From assembly GCA_022747635.1 (NCBI GenBank), contig JAKTNV010000003.1:47139475-47203474 (forward strand): a DNA stretch of 64,000 bases, in the 5' to 3' direction. The notes under the pieces were generated by a model. It was not told the origin of the DNA, did no database searches, and saw nothing but the letters and a program-made list of their open reading frames with translations. The stretch is from Hetaerina americana. Taxonomy: Eukaryota; Arthropoda; Insecta; Odonata; Calopterygidae. Each line of letters opens with the position of its first letter. Position 1 is the first letter of the stretch. Of the stretch, positions 63,661-64,000 are shown piece by piece. Position numbers and translations under genes: made by a program.

Positions 63661-64000
63661 ATACGAGCTTTTTGAGTTGCGATTTCGCATGACACAAACC
63701 CAAAAGGTCCCTTCATTCTTTGGCCCCCAATTTTCTATCTTCCACTAAACCTCTTAGCTGAAAGGTTCCGGTCAAACGAGACCCACCACTTCACATCACC
63801 TCTCAAAAGGAGCAAACTTCTGTTCCTAATCTGCTTTCGTTACATGCATTGCTTGTGGAGACCGCTGCTTTAACGTTTCAATAATGCCATTCCCTTATGG
63901 AAATATGCACATTAAAACTCCATTCATATCTCTTCGCATTCATGTCTTCCCCTCAACTCCTTTCCAGCTTATCTTCGAACGCTTTCTCAGAGTCAGATTG

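Overview
The window looks like nuclear DNA from a large, repeat-bearing arthropod genome, most likely an insect. The evidence is one spliced exon of a conserved RNA-binding protein, tRNA-derived SINEs, a mariner-like short inverted-repeat element, long (TA)n microsatellites, and no operon-like or dense coding organisation. The species cannot be named from the sequence. Nothing resembles a bacterial genome, a plasmid, a virus or a CRISPR locus. || The one secure gene part is a 93-nt minus-strand exon at 11198-11290. It encodes the start of the second RRM of a Musashi-family protein, closest in wording to insect Rbp6. It has a good acceptor and donor, starts and ends in phase 0, and keeps the RNP2 motif. 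No other exon of this gene was recognised. If the gene runs on the minus strand through the window, it has over 50 kb of intron upstream of this exon and over 11 kb downstream, so most of the window is probably intron or intergenic DNA. || The rest alternates between two textures. One is AT-rich, non-repetitive DNA with stops in all frames. The other is a set of about 25 GC-richer islands (roughly 0.2-1.5 kb, every 1-4 kb) that are almost pure GA on one strand and CT on the other. Several flip strand inside the island, for example near 15.33 kb. CT-rich strands lack stop codons, so these islands account for nearly all the long open frames. || Mobile DNA: a complete 306-bp tRNA-derived SINE at 45818-46123 between perfect 16-bp target duplications; a second SINE family with copies at about 2287-2540 (tRNA-like head present) and about 5738-5970 (head lost or decayed); and an 85-bp hairpin element at 4771-4855. 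Simple DNA: eight main (TA)n-type tracts, a perfect 102-bp period duplication at 17943-18150, a 28-bp tandem duplication at 44555-44610, and several tracts of alternating purine and pyrimidine. || Weak leads needing RNA evidence: a possible terminal coding exon on + at 59733-59811, a possible first coding exon on + at 61361-61426, and a CRE/ATG/donor cluster at 54358-54439.
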